A stretch of DNA of 64,000 nt from Chloroflexota bacterium (GCA_028874075.1 JAPPLU010000073.1:142973-206972); one strand, 5' to 3'; positions 32,265-42,000 are shown, counted from the first letter of the stretch. The notes: generated from the letters alone by a model not told the origin. A program made the numbers and translations.

Positions 32265-32446
32265 TCTTAGTCATCCTGTGCTGTATTCGCCGGCTTGGGC
32301 CGGCGATTCGTAACTTCCTTATATCGGATCAAGTCCGTAGTGATGGACTGGAAAACGGTTCCACCACAGGCGCAAACCGTCGTCGCAATTGCTGTGCTCT
32401 TGGACGCAGCATTGACCGCAGACTGTTACAGAAATTCGCTGAGTGT

Positions 32447-33301
32447 TCAGCTGCGCGACTGCATGGCCCGGGTGGCAGCTTCCAGCATTACCGGCACCGG
32501 CGCGGCCCGTTCCAGCCACATTTCGAAGGATGCGGCACCCTGGTACACCAGCATCTGGATGCCGCCCAGGGTTTTGGCTCCGGCCTGGGCCGCCTCCCTT
32601 AGCAGCCGGGTTTCGAGGGGATTATACACCAGGTCATTCACCAGGGCGGTGGACGGAATGACACTGGCAGGCAAGGGCGTTTCGTCCTCGCCGGGGCCGT
32701 GGGTCATGCCGATAGTGGTGCAGTTGACGATGAGTTCGGCGGTGGCGGCAGCTTCCGCCAGGTCAGTCCCGGCAAGGGGTATGGCCCGGGCTGAGATGCC
32801 ACGATTCAGGGCCAGTTGGGCCAGGCTCTCCGCCCGTTCCGGGGTGCGGTTGGCGATGGTCAATACGCCCACGCCCTCCCGCGCCAAGGCCAGGACAACC
32901 CCTCTGGCTGCGCCGCCGGCCCCCAGAATGAGTGTGCGCCTGCCTTTGGGTTTAAAATCGGCTCCCTCTCGCAAGACCCGCAGGAAACCGTAGCCGTCGG
33001 TGTTGTGGCCGGTGAGCCGGCCTTCGCGGTTGACGATGGTATTGACGGCGCCAGCTTCGGTGGCCCAGTCGTCTATTTCGTCCAGGAAGGGCATTACCGC
33101 CAGCTTGTGGGGAACGGTTACGTTGATGCCCAGGGTGCCGGGCTGGCGCAGGCCGTTGACGAAGGCCTCAACCTCTTCCGGCGCCACCTGGTAGGCCACG
33201 TAGCGGGAGTCAACCCCGCAGGCATCCAGCGCCGCCTGCTGAAACACGGGCGACATGGAGTGGCCGATGGGGTAGCCAATGATGCCAAGAGCGGTGTCCA
33301 T
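32447..33301 (-). CDS. aroE: Shikimate dehydrogenase
   Basis: 284 aa from the ATG at 33301; in-frame starts at 33316 or 33346 cannot be excluded because no clear SD decides. Motifs: GIIGYPIGHSMSPVF, NVTVPHK (catalytic Lys), VNTIVN, GHNTDGYGF (catalytic Asp), GAGGAARGVVLAL (NADP-binding), ANRTPERAESLA and the C-terminal LGGIQMLVYQGAASFEMW. It reduces 3-dehydroshikimate to shikimate with NADPH. Together with aroC this makes the cluster a partial shikimate operon. Confidence 0.96.
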   Translation of the reverse strand: MDTALGIIGYPIGHSMSPVFQQAALDACGVDSRYVAYQVAPEEVEAFVNGLRQPGTLGINVTVPHKLAVMPFLDEIDDWATEAGAVNTIVNREGRLTGHNTDGYGFLRVLREGADFKPKGRRTLILGAGGAARGVVLALAREGVGVLTIANRTPERAESLAQLALNRGISARAIPLAGTDLAEAAATAELIVNCTTIGMTHGPGEDETPLPASVIPSTALVNDLVYNPLETRLLREAAQAGAKTLGGIQMLVYQGAASFEMWLERAAPVPVMLEAATRAMQSRS

Positions 33302-33417
33302 GGTCTTCTTATTCATCCACCAATAGAAATGTGTGGTCATGAACACCCCGGCTTTCCCACAAATAGGGGAGGGGCACCCAGGATATTACCGGGCATTTGT
33401 GTGTATGCGTGGACTAA

Positions 33418-36111
33418 CTACCCACCAAGCTGGGCGAGGATTTCGCCCAGCCGCTGTTGCTGCTCCTGCAGGTTGCGGAGGCGGTCTTCCTCCGTCTCCA
33501 CTACGTCGGGGCGGGCCTTGGCGCGGAAGTTGGGATTTTTGACCAGCTTTTCCTTTCGTTCCAGTTCCTGCTGACAGCTCGCCAGTTCCTCCCGCAGTCT
33601 GCCCTGTTCGGCGGCCAGGTCCACCACTCCCTCCAGGGGCAGGCGTACCACCAGGGGATTCACCACCAGGGTGACGCCCCGGGTCTGCTCGGAGCCTTCA
33701 GGCGCTCCGGCGGTTATTCTCAATGGTTCTACCCGGGACAGGGTGCGGATGACCTCCGCCTCTTCTTCCATGGCGCCGCGCAGGCCGTTGGCTTCCACCT
33801 GCGCCTCCAGCCGCTGGTTGGCCGGTATGCGAAGCTGGGCGCGGGTGTTGCGTACGGCGCGGATGGTCTGCATCACCAGGGATATTTCGTCCTCGGCCTG
33901 CCGGTCGTGGCGCGGAGATTCGGCCACCGGGTAGTCGGCGATCATCACTGATGTTGCCAGGTCGCCTTCGGCGGGCAGGCGGGAGGTCAGGTTTCGCCAG
34001 ATTTCTTCGGTGATGAAGGGCATGAACGGATGCAGCAGTCGCAGGGTACGTTCCAGGACATGGGCCAGCACCGGACGGGGCGACGGGCCGTCGCCGGAAC
34101 GCATACGCACCTTGGCCATCTCGATATACCAGTCGCAGAAGTCGTCCCAGATGAAGTCGTAGAGTTTCTGCTGGGCCTCGCCCAGTTCAAAGGTGGCGAG
34201 GGATTGGTTCACTTCGGCGGTAACCCGGTCCAGCAGGCTGACGATCCAGCGGTCTTCCCGGTGCTCCAGGGTGGGCAGTTCCCGCCAGCCGGCCAGGTCG
34301 TCCTGACCCTCCAGGGAGGTTATGACGAAGCGGGCGGCGTTCCAGACCTTGTTGGCGAAGTTCCGGGCGGCCTCCAGCTTGCCCTCGGTGATGCGCAGGT
34401 CGTTGCCCGGGGCCGTGCCGGTGGACAAGGCAAAACGCAGAGCATCGGTGCCGTAGCGGTCGATGAGGTCCAGGGGGTCCATGGTGTTGCCCCGGGTCTT
34501 GCTCATCTTGTCGCCGTTGGCATCGCGGATGAGGCCGTGCAGGTACACGGTGCGGAAGGGTATGTCTCCCGTATTCTCGATGCCCATCATGATCATGCGG
34601 GCCACCCAGAAGAACAGGATGTCGTAGCCCGTTTCCATGACGGCGGTGGGGTAGAAATAGTTGAAGTCGTCGGTGTCGTCCGGCCAGCCCAGGGTGGAAT
34701 GGGGCCACAGGCCCGAACTGAACCAGGTATCCAGCACGTCCTCGTCCTGGCGCAATCCCTCCGAATTGCAGACGGGGCAGGCGTTGGGGTCTTCGGTAGA
34801 TACCACAATCTCGCCGCACTCGTCGCAATACCAGACGGGGATACGGTGGCCCCACCAAAGCTGGCGGCTGATGCACCAGTCGCGGATGTTCTCCAGCCAG
34901 TTCAGGTAGACGCGCCCGAAGCGGTCGGGAACGATGGCGATGTTCCCGTTGGCCACGGCGGCGTGGGCGCGGCCGGCGATGCTGTCCGGTTCCTGATGGC
35001 TGCCCACCTTGAGGAACCACTGGAGGCTGATCAGGGGTTCCACCACCGCGTCGCAACGCTGGCAGTGGCCCACCGAGTGGCGGTAGTCCTCCACCTTCTC
35101 CAGCAGGTCCAGTCCCTCCAGTTCCTCGGCCACGGCCTGGCGCGTTTCGAAGCGCTCCCGGCCCTCGTACTTGCCGGCCAGGTCGGTCATGTTACCGTCA
35201 AAGCCGATGACGTTGATGATTTCCAGGCCGTGCCGCTCGCCGATTTCAAAGTCGGTGACGTCGTGGCCGGGAGTTACCTTCAGGGCGCCGGTGCCGAAGT
35301 CCATCTCGATGGCCTCATCGCCCACTATGGGGATGGGCCGGTCCATGATGGGCAGGATGGCATCCCTGCCCACGAAGGCGGCGTAGCGGGGGTCTTCGGG
35401 ATGCACGGCCACGCCGGTATCGCCCAGCATGGACTCGGGACGGGTGGTGGCGACGGTGATGTGGCCGTTGCCGTCGGCCAAGGGATAGCGAATGTAGAAG
35501 AGCTTGCCGTCCTGCTCCTGGTACTCAACCTCCAGGTCGGAGAGAGCCGTGGCGCAGCGGGGACACCAGTTGATGATGCGCTCGTGGCGGTAGATGAGGC
35601 CCTTCTTGTACAGGTTGACGAAGGTAGCGCGGACGGCCTTGGCCGGACCGGGGTCCAGGGTGAAGCGGAGGCGGGTCCAATCGCAGGACGTGCCCAGCCG
35701 CTTATGCTGCTCGTCGATGGTGTTGCCGTAGCGGGCCACCCACTCCCAGATGCGTTCCTGGAACTTTTCCCTGCCCAGTTCGTGGCGGTCGGTGCCCTCC
35801 TCGGCCAGCAGGCGCTCCACCACCCACTGGGTGGCAATGCCGGCGTGGTCCTTGCCCGGGAGCCACAGAGTATCGTCCCCCAGCATGCGGTGCCAGCGGG
35901 TCAGGGCGTCCTCGATGGTGGCGGTGAGGGCGTGGCCCAGGTGCAGTTCGCCGGTTACGTTGGGCGGCGGCATGATGATGACGAAGGGTTCGCGGCCTTC
36001 CCGAATCTGGGGCGTGAAGTAGCCGGCATCCTGCCAGTCCTGGTAGATGCGCTGCTCCACGGAGGCGGGGTCATAGGCCCTGGGGATTTCGGCGGGGGCG
36101 CTGGAGGTCAT
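33418..36111 (-). CDS. valS: Valyl-tRNA synthetase
   Basis: 897 aa class Ia synthetase. HIGH-type motif PPPNVTGELHLGHAL near the N-terminus, an editing (CP1) domain with TTRPESMLGDTGVAVHP, DFGTGALKVTPGHDVTDFEIG, KMSKS-type DKMSKTRGN, the anticodon-binding helical domain and a C-terminal coiled coil (ELASCQQELERKEKLV). It charges tRNA-Val and edits Thr-tRNA-Val. GGGAGAG lies five bases before the ATG. It is the first gene of the minus-strand group valS-aroE-protease-aroC. Confidence 0.98.
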   Translation of the reverse strand: MTSSAPAEIPRAYDPASVEQRIYQDWQDAGYFTPQIREGREPFVIIMPPPNVTGELHLGHALTATIEDALTRWHRMLGDDTLWLPGKDHAGIATQWVVERLLAEEGTDRHELGREKFQERIWEWVARYGNTIDEQHKRLGTSCDWTRLRFTLDPGPAKAVRATFVNLYKKGLIYRHERIINWCPRCATALSDLEVEYQEQDGKLFYIRYPLADGNGHITVATTRPESMLGDTGVAVHPEDPRYAAFVGRDAILPIMDRPIPIVGDEAIEMDFGTGALKVTPGHDVTDFEIGERHGLEIINVIGFDGNMTDLAGKYEGRERFETRQAVAEELEGLDLLEKVEDYRHSVGHCQRCDAVVEPLISLQWFLKVGSHQEPDSIAGRAHAAVANGNIAIVPDRFGRVYLNWLENIRDWCISRQLWWGHRIPVWYCDECGEIVVSTEDPNACPVCNSEGLRQDEDVLDTWFSSGLWPHSTLGWPDDTDDFNYFYPTAVMETGYDILFFWVARMIMMGIENTGDIPFRTVYLHGLIRDANGDKMSKTRGNTMDPLDLIDRYGTDALRFALSTGTAPGNDLRITEGKLEAARNFANKVWNAARFVITSLEGQDDLAGWRELPTLEHREDRWIVSLLDRVTAEVNQSLATFELGEAQQKLYDFIWDDFCDWYIEMAKVRMRSGDGPSPRPVLAHVLERTLRLLHPFMPFITEEIWRNLTSRLPAEGDLATSVMIADYPVAESPRHDRQAEDEISLVMQTIRAVRNTRAQLRIPANQRLEAQVEANGLRGAMEEEAEVIRTLSRVEPLRITAGAPEGSEQTRGVTLVVNPLVVRLPLEGVVDLAAEQGRLREELASCQQELERKEKLVKNPNFRAKARPDVVETEEDRLRNLQEQQQRLGEILAQLGG

Positions 36112-36362
36112 GAGAACTCTCCCTGGTTATGGCTGGTAAACGGAGGGGTTAATTGAATCCGTTACCCATTGGCCCTGTTTCGTAATTTGGTAACGAAAAT
36201 ATACCATTGGGGCGGTAGGGGCGTCTATTGGGAAGTGGGAATTTGACAGTCTTTCTGAACCAAACGTAGACTGCCGCTGGTTCCTATATGACATTTTGGC
36301 ATTGACTAAACAGAATATATGTTCTATATTCCCTTAGCAGAAGCGACTGAGGTGGAGGAATC

Positions 36363-37073
36363 TTGTCTGACAAGTCCGCAATTGAATGGACCGACTCCAC
36401 TTGGAATCCAGTTACAGGATGCACCAAGGTAAGCCCTGGCTGCGCTCATTGCTATGCCGAAGCAATAACTCTTCGTTTCAAAAGGGGCGGCCCCTATTTG
36501 CCTGGCGAATCTGAAATCAAGCTTCATCCAGAGAGACTAGGGTTGCCGCTCTCTTGGAAATCTCCTCGGCGCATTTTTGTCAACAGCATGAGCGACCTCT
36601 TCCATGATGATGTTCCCTTGGATTTCATCTACAAAGTGTTCGAAGTAATGACACAGGCTGACAGGCATACTTTTCAAGTGCTAACCAAGAGACAAGACCG
36701 CCTGCTTGAATTGTTCGAGCAATTGTCGTGGCCTCCCAATGTCTGGATGGGAGTTTCGGTTGAAAACCAGTATTGGGCAGATCGGCGTATCCCAATCTTG
36801 GTCAAGGTTCCTGCTGCAGTAAGGTTCTTGTCCGCCGAGCCTTTGCTGAAACCACTGACACTTGGCCCTTATCTTAAGGACCTTGATTGGGTTATTGTAG
36901 GTGGCGAGAGCGGACCTAAAGCTCGGCCTGTCGAAGAGAAGTGGGTAACTGACATACGTGATGATTGCTTGGCTCATGAAGTTCCATTTTTCTTTAAGCA
37001 ATGGGGCGGGAAGACCAGCAAGTCAGGCGGGCGGGAACTAGGTGGTAGATATTTTAATGACGCTCCGATTTAG
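36363..37073 (+). CDS. Phage Gp37/Gp68-family (DUF5131) three-Cys protein
   Basis: 236 aa. It opens SAIEWTDSTWNPVTGCTKVS, then PGCAHCYAEAITLRF: Cys20, Cys27 and Cys30 form the three-Cys motif, probably a [4Fe-4S] site like that of radical SAM relatives. Further family blocks are FVNSMSDLFHDDVP, QVLTKRQDRLLE, MGVSVENQYW, RFLSAEPLL, VIVGGESGPKARP and PFFFKQWGG. The start is a TTG at 36363 with GGAGG four bases upstream. The family occurs in phages and mobile regions; its reaction is not established to my knowledge. It pairs with the TcmP gene 34 bp downstream. Base composition is AT-richer than the surroundings. Confidence 0.93.
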   Translation: MSDKSAIEWTDSTWNPVTGCTKVSPGCAHCYAEAITLRFKRGGPYLPGESEIKLHPERLGLPLSWKSPRRIFVNSMSDLFHDDVPLDFIYKVFEVMTQADRHTFQVLTKRQDRLLELFEQLSWPPNVWMGVSVENQYWADRRIPILVKVPAAVRFLSAEPLLKPLTLGPYLKDLDWVIVGGESGPKARPVEEKWVTDIRDDCLAHEVPFFFKQWGGKTSKSGGRELGGRYFNDAPI

Positions 37074-37107
37074 CAATCCTTGACATATCTTCAGAAGGAA
37101 TATTCCT

Positions 37108-38193
37108 GTGCCACCACAAACCCCAATATGGGGAATTGAACCCCATACATTAGCCAAGCACCAAATATTGCGGAAGTACTGGCAAGCTTGGTTGCCCATA
37201 ATGTCCAGATGGAACGGACGTGTCCTTTACATTGATGGTTTCGCAGGACCGGGTGAGTATGTTGGTGGTGAATCAGGATCGCCAATAATTGCTTTGGACG
37301 AGGCCGTTGGACATAGGGCTACAATTAACTCCGAGGTGGTTTTCCTATTCATAGAGGATGGACCAGAGAGAGCAGAGCACTTGCAGTCGTTATTGGAAGA
37401 AAGAGATTTGCCCAACAATTTCAATTACGAAGTTGTGAATTCCAAGTTCGATCAAACGGTATCACAGGTTCTGGACCAAGTTGATGTGGCGAATAGACGG
37501 TTGGCACCTACATTCGCTCTTATCGACCCTTTCGGCTACTCACATACCCCTATTAATGTTATTCGTCGCTTGATGAGCAACTCTAGGTGCGAAGTCCTGA
37601 TCACGTTCATGTACCAATTCATCAATCGTTTCGTATCTCAAGAAAGCCAGTGGGCACATCTTGACGGGTTGTATGGGACGCAGGATTGGAGAGCGGCAAT
37701 AAATTCAGAAAGTTCAAGTGAGCGTCTTTCTGTTTTGCACGGGGTATATAAGCGCCAACTCGAGCAGTATGCTGGTGCCAAGTATGTTCTACCATTTAAG
37801 ATGGAGGACTCTGGAGGAAGAACTGAGTACTTCCTCTTCTTCTGCACCAATAGTCTTAAGGGGCTGTCGGTGATGAAGGATGCAATGTACAGGGTGGACC
37901 CCTCCGGAAATTTCAGCTACTCTTATGCAGCTAACCCAGGCCAGTTGCAGTTGTTTGACGCCGCACCTGACTTCAGCCGTCTCCGTACCGAAGTTAGCGG
38001 TCACTTTAGTGGAAGAACTGTCAGTGTTGAAGAAATAGAGGAGTTTGTCTTAGTGGAGACTGCCTTTCTATCAACCCACTACAAAAGACAGGTTTTAGCC
38101 CCAATGGAACGTGATGGTGCAATAGAAGTAGTATCAACTAGGAATAGGCGGCTTACTTACCCCGCGAGAACGCGCATTAGTTTCCATGCCTAG
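37108..38193 (+). CDS. tcmP: Three-Cys-motif partner protein TcmP
   Basis: 361 aa. Recognised by WGIEPHTLAKHQILRKYWQA, RVLYIDGFAGPGEYVGGESG (a Rossmann-like, methyltransferase-resembling glycine loop), EVVFLFIEDGPERAEHL, PTFALIDPFGYSHTP and LITFMYQFINRF. Residues 290-361 form a winged-helix-like tail (VSVEEIEEFVLVETAFLSTHYKR). The start is a GTG at 37108 with AAGGA eight bases upstream. The family is named for its constant pairing with the three-Cys Gp37/Gp68 protein, as here. It is probably an SAM-type enzyme acting with it. The pair forms an AT-rich island between valS and a secreted-protein gene, suggesting transfer. Confidence 0.93.
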   Translation: MPPQTPIWGIEPHTLAKHQILRKYWQAWLPIMSRWNGRVLYIDGFAGPGEYVGGESGSPIIALDEAVGHRATINSEVVFLFIEDGPERAEHLQSLLEERDLPNNFNYEVVNSKFDQTVSQVLDQVDVANRRLAPTFALIDPFGYSHTPINVIRRLMSNSRCEVLITFMYQFINRFVSQESQWAHLDGLYGTQDWRAAINSESSSERLSVLHGVYKRQLEQYAGAKYVLPFKMEDSGGRTEYFLFFCTNSLKGLSVMKDAMYRVDPSGNFSYSYAANPGQLQLFDAAPDFSRLRTEVSGHFSGRTVSVEEIEEFVLVETAFLSTHYKRQVLAPMERDGAIEVVSTRNRRLTYPARTRISFHA

Positions 38194-38440
38194 TAGTCTG
38201 GTTATGCAGTGCCCTCTTCTTGCGACTCCTGCGCCCACTCTGCGGGAGTCTGTTGTTTTTCGGTTCAGTTCCTGGCAATCCGAATAGCTGGACAAGGCCC
38301 GCATCCACTCCTTCCTTGCGTCTCGCCAAGACCCGGAACTTAGGTTGGGAGAGGCTGCCCAGCGGGGCTACATTCCCTGGAACAACCCCGCCTTTGCCCA
38401 ACTGGCCCAGTTCCTCCAGTCCCTTTAACCAAGGCTTAAC
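38177..38440 (-). pseudogene. Possible decayed minus-strand reading frame
   Basis: Downstream of tcmP on the opposite strand a frame reads GRVKPWLKGLEELGQLGKGG and on to VQLFGLPG, with an in-frame TAG just upstream of it and no credible start. It looks more protein-like than its surroundings, but I cannot identify a family. It may be a relic that came with the tcmP island, or chance. Confidence 0.25.
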
Positions 38441-38783
38441 CCGGCCTGCGTCGGTGTGGTTCGCGCAAGCCGCTCCTTGCTACTGAAACTCCTGCCAGAT
38501 GGTCCCTTGCGATACCTTACTTCCATGAAGTACCCGTGAAAAATGTCGGCTATCGTTAATTTGTGGGCAAGCCGACATAACGAAGGGTGTATAATCATAA
38601 AGTTGCATCGCACATTCCACAATTTGCCCACAATTGCGTTGTATTATGGGGCTGGGAGTGTCGCGCGGTCACGGAAAGGATTATTGGTTCACCCCTTCTC
38701 CCCACCATCAGAAGGATTGCCCAGGGCAATCCGAGAGCGTCAACCAGTTGAACGAGTCTTCCAGCTTCATTCCCAGTATCGCG
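38194..38783. other. Intergenic region upstream of the secreted IPT protein
   Basis: About 590 bp. Besides the possible decayed frame, it holds an inverted repeat TGTCGGCT/AGCCGACA (38544-38551 and 38570-38577) thirteen bases upstream of a perfect TATAAT (38590-38595). No good -35 is seen, so the repeat may bind an activator or repressor. Confidence 0.45.
38544..38595 (+). promoter_or_regulatory. Operator-like inverted repeat plus -10 box
   Basis: 8-bp inverted repeat arms separated by 18 bp overlap the expected -35 position of TATAAT at 38590-38595. The arrangement suggests a regulated promoter for the secreted protein gene. Confidence 0.45.
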
Positions 38784-41225
38784 ATGGTCAGCCGTTTTCG
38801 TGGCCCTGAAGTCCTCTTTTTTTTCGCCGTCCTTGTCCTGCCTTTCCTCATTCTTTCCCTGCTGACTCTTGCCGGCCGTCCCGAAAGGGTGGAGGCCCAG
38901 GTAGAATGCCCAAGCCCGATGGATGGTTCACCGACGGTTAAAGCCTCCTCCCGCACTCCCGCCGCCAATACCAGCTATGAGGTCAAATTTGTCACGCCTA
39001 CAGCAATAGCACCCCGCTTTGACGGCATCGTTATGGAGTTACATGAGGATATTCTGGTGCCCAGGGGGATTGCTCCCAACTTCGTGCGAGTCCAATACGA
39101 GGTGCAGGATGACAATAACGGAAGGGCCAATGGCTTTGCAGCCTTCGTCGAACTAGATGAGCAGGACGATCCCCGTCATCCCACTACTGTCAGGATTTTT
39201 CACGGAATAGTCAAGAATAACAGCCCAGATACAATACCGGCGGAGGCTAAAGTTACAGTCACCTTTCGAAAGGGAGCCGGCATTTCCAATCCCACCGAGG
39301 GCGGCGCCTTTTCCTGGAAAGTGGGGGTTGGGAACGACGATAACCTGGTGGATGCTAACCATCCAGAACCGGATGAGGGAGAGCCCGATGTACGAACGGC
39401 CTTCTGCGAGGCATCTGCCGGGGGCGAAGGCGCCGACGTGGGCCTGCTGGTGGACCGGGAAATCCAGCTAAGCCACGAGGAGATCAGCCGGGGGGATTCC
39501 ATCACCGTCATTGCCAGGGGCTTCAAGAACGGTCACACCCTGACGGTGTGGCGGGACGCGAATGTCAATGGTATGCGGGAGACCGGTGAAAGCGAACTCT
39601 GCCAGGTGGAGGTGGCCGGCAATGACATCGGTTATTGCAACTTCAACGTCCATTCGCCGCCTTTCGAAAAGGGCACGGGAATGTGCCCCGACGGGAAGAA
39701 TGGCAGCGACGGGGAATTTGACTGCAACTTCATCAACGCGGTGGATGGACTTGGCGGTTCCACAATAATCTTGGGAAAGGGGTCGGATGACATTCACGAA
39801 GCCAACCAGTTGCTGGAACTGGTAGGCCGGATTGAGGCCGATATCGTGCAGGGCCCAGGCGGCGATATCCAGGTTCAGGTGTTTGACTTCCCTGAAGGTG
39901 TCATTACCGGCGTTACCATTGGCGGGGTGCCCGCGGAAGTGGACCAGCTAAGGATCGGCAGTTCGGGCAGGCTACATTTCAGTGTCCCCGTGCCCGACAA
40001 CGTCCGCCTGGGCCGCCAATACTTGCGGGTTGAGGTGGACAGAGACGATGGCATGAAGCCTGACCCTTATTCTCGCGAGGTCATCGTCGATATCTCCCAG
40101 CCTAAAGCAATTGTCCGCATCTTCCCCGAGACGGTGCTGGCCAACCAGCGGGTTTCCCTCTCGGGTCTCGGCTTTCATGATGAACGTGGAACGAAAATCG
40201 ATGAAGTGCAGTTTGGCGGTTTCACACTCAAGCCTTCCCGCGTCAACGGAGGCACCGGTGCAATCGATGTAGCTGGAGATGGCAATTGGAACGGATCGGT
40301 GGATTTGCCCATTGTGGAGGCCACCACATCGGAAGGGACCCACACCCTGCGGGTGAAGGACAGCCGGGGTCGCACCGGTTCGGTGGAAGTGACCGTGCCG
40401 TCCAGGGAAGTGACGGTTACCCCCATCTGGGGTCGTCCAGGGACCACAATCAAGGTGACCGGCACGGGTTTCCCCAGCCGCAACGACCACGGTTCCAGTG
40501 TCAATCTGCGCATCTACTACGATGCCGGAGACCGGTTCACAGTCAATTCAGCAGAGCCGGACGCCAACGGGAACTTCTCCCGGGAAATCTTTATCCCCCT
40601 GAACACCCCCACTCCCTCTTCCAACTTTGTCCGGGTGGAATTTGATGACGACAACGGTATTACTGTGGTGACATCGGCGCCTCACGAAGTACCCGGACCC
40701 GTGGTGCAACTTAGCCCGAATGCCGGACCCCCGGGAACTCGCTTCACCATGAGAGGGACCGGGTTCAGGACGCACATACCGGTGTACCAGGTGGAGTTTG
40801 CCGATATCAACATATTTCCCGGCCACCCTGTTTCGACCGATGCCAACGGCGAATTTGAGGTGGAACTGATGGCTCCCGGCCTGGACGCAGGACAGCAGAC
40901 CGTCCGGACCACTGTGGCCGGGGTTACCGCCAGCGCTACCTTCGACATAAAGCCGTCCGGTGTTGCCGCCGGAGCTTCGATGACAGTCGCCGAAGCCCTG
41001 GAACGCCTTGGAGACCGCCTGCTGCGGGTTTTCCACTTCAATAACGATGCAAAGGTCTGGGCCTTCTACGCCCCGGCGGTGCCCGTAGACAGCACCCTGG
41101 AACTGATGGTGGAAGGGGAAACATATCTGGTTCTGGTGAGCGGAACGACGCAGGCTATATTGAACGGAGAGTCCCGGAGTCTGACCTGCCACCAGGGCAA
41201 CTGCTGGAACCAGATTGTGTGGTAG
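38784..41225 (+). CDS. Large secreted protein with IPT/TIG-like domains and a C-terminal CWN-IVW module
   Basis: 813 aa from the ATG at 38784, which starts a signal peptide (MVSRFRGPEVLFFF, hydrophobic core, ending near VEAQ). Upstream in-frame starts at 38634 (TTG) or 38646 would place 46-50 hydrophilic residues before it. The body has an N-terminal beta region (about 50-230), then at least three Ig/IPT-like repeats (PIWGRPGTTIKVTGTGFPSR; SPNAGPPGTRFTMRGTGF). The last 85 residues (LGDRLLRVFHFNNDAKVWAF to CHQGNCWNQIVW) match the end of the protein at 42676-43293. It is probably a cell-surface or matrix protein; the partner of its domains is unknown. Confidence 0.85.
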   Translation: MVSRFRGPEVLFFFAVLVLPFLILSLLTLAGRPERVEAQVECPSPMDGSPTVKASSRTPAANTSYEVKFVTPTAIAPRFDGIVMELHEDILVPRGIAPNFVRVQYEVQDDNNGRANGFAAFVELDEQDDPRHPTTVRIFHGIVKNNSPDTIPAEAKVTVTFRKGAGISNPTEGGAFSWKVGVGNDDNLVDANHPEPDEGEPDVRTAFCEASAGGEGADVGLLVDREIQLSHEEISRGDSITVIARGFKNGHTLTVWRDANVNGMRETGESELCQVEVAGNDIGYCNFNVHSPPFEKGTGMCPDGKNGSDGEFDCNFINAVDGLGGSTIILGKGSDDIHEANQLLELVGRIEADIVQGPGGDIQVQVFDFPEGVITGVTIGGVPAEVDQLRIGSSGRLHFSVPVPDNVRLGRQYLRVEVDRDDGMKPDPYSREVIVDISQPKAIVRIFPETVLANQRVSLSGLGFHDERGTKIDEVQFGGFTLKPSRVNGGTGAIDVAGDGNWNGSVDLPIVEATTSEGTHTLRVKDSRGRTGSVEVTVPSREVTVTPIWGRPGTTIKVTGTGFPSRNDHGSSVNLRIYYDAGDRFTVNSAEPDANGNFSREIFIPLNTPTPSSNFVRVEFDDDNGITVVTSAPHEVPGPVVQLSPNAGPPGTRFTMRGTGFRTHIPVYQVEFADINIFPGHPVSTDANGEFEVELMAPGLDAGQQTVRTTVAGVTASATFDIKPSGVAAGASMTVAEALERLGDRLLRVFHFNNDAKVWAFYAPAVPVDSTLELMVEGETYLVLVSGTTQAILNGESRSLTCHQGNCWNQIVW

Positions 41226-41351
41226 GGCGCGTTGGGGAGGCTGACTCCGCCCCGGTAACTCCCTGTTTGGAGCTGTAAGCGACAAGGCTGCCGATTTCCT
41301 GCAAAAAGAAACGGCGGCCTGGCACTGTTTGGCCGGTACGGTTCCTGTGGG

Positions 41352-41996
41352 TTAGACTGCCCGCGCCCTGGGTTCCAGTACCGTAACCTGCATGTTGGGC
41401 GGAAGGTTTCCGGTTGTGACCGTCAGGCTGCGGCGGGGCTGGACTTCACTCACGCCCATCAACTGCAGGAAGGCGTCCAGGTTGCCCAGGGGTTCGGTCG
41501 CGCCCGGTATCTGGTAGTGCATGGGAATGACAATCTTCGGGTCCAGGTCCTGCATCAACTGCAGAATACGTTCCAGGTCCAGGGTACAGCCTCCCCCGGC
41601 CGGCGCCAGCAGCACGTCCACTGGCTGAAGTTCCTCCACTTGCCGGGTGGTTAAAGGTGTGGCGATGTCCCCCAGGTGGCACACGTTGACGTTGTCCATC
41701 ACGATGGAGTAGGCCACGTTGCGCTCCTTCTGGGGCTGCCCCTCTTTCAAGGAGGTCATAACGCCCCTGGCCGCTACGCCCGAATATTCGTACTCCCCGG
41801 GAGCGTCGAACACCTTGGGAGACCCGCCTACTTCCAGGCGGTTATTGTGGTTGGGGTGAGTGTTGCTGATGGTTATCACGGTGGCTTGCCGGTTTTCGGG
41901 GCGGAGACCGAGAGAGGAGGGGAAGGGGTCGGTTACAACCACCAGGTCGTCGGAGCGCAGTCGGAAGCAGGCATGGCCCAGCCAGGTAATTTCCAT
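41352..41996 (-). CDS. MBL-fold hydrolase-like protein with altered metal motif
   Basis: 214 aa, UlaG/UPF0173-like beta-lactamase fold: MEITWLGHACFRLRSDD, VVTDPFPSSLGL, then SNTHPNHNN where the usual HxHxDH stands, GEYEYSGVAARGV, VCHLGDIATPL and IVIPMHYQIPGA. The first His and the Asp of the metal motif are replaced by Asn and Asn, so metal binding may be reduced to one site or lost. The gene starts 4 bp after bioY, whose last codons contain its SD (GGGAAGGGAT), so it is translated together with bioY. The function is unknown. Confidence 0.85.
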   Translation of the reverse strand: MEITWLGHACFRLRSDDLVVVTDPFPSSLGLRPENRQATVITISNTHPNHNNRLEVGGSPKVFDAPGEYEYSGVAARGVMTSLKEGQPQKERNVAYSIVMDNVNVCHLGDIATPLTTRQVEELQPVDVLLAPAGGGCTLDLERILQLMQDLDPKIVIPMHYQIPGATEPLGNLDAFLQLMGVSEVQPRRSLTVTTGNLPPNMQVTVLEPRARAV

Positions 41997-42000
41997 AGTC

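Noticed and set aside
34030..36156. 708-codon plus-strand frame
   Set aside because: Exact antisense of valS; GC-rich codon bias makes long shadow frames.
38425..38631. Minus-strand 68-codon frame upstream of the IPT gene
   Set aside because: No SD, no recognisable family, and it overlaps the operator-like repeat and -10 box.
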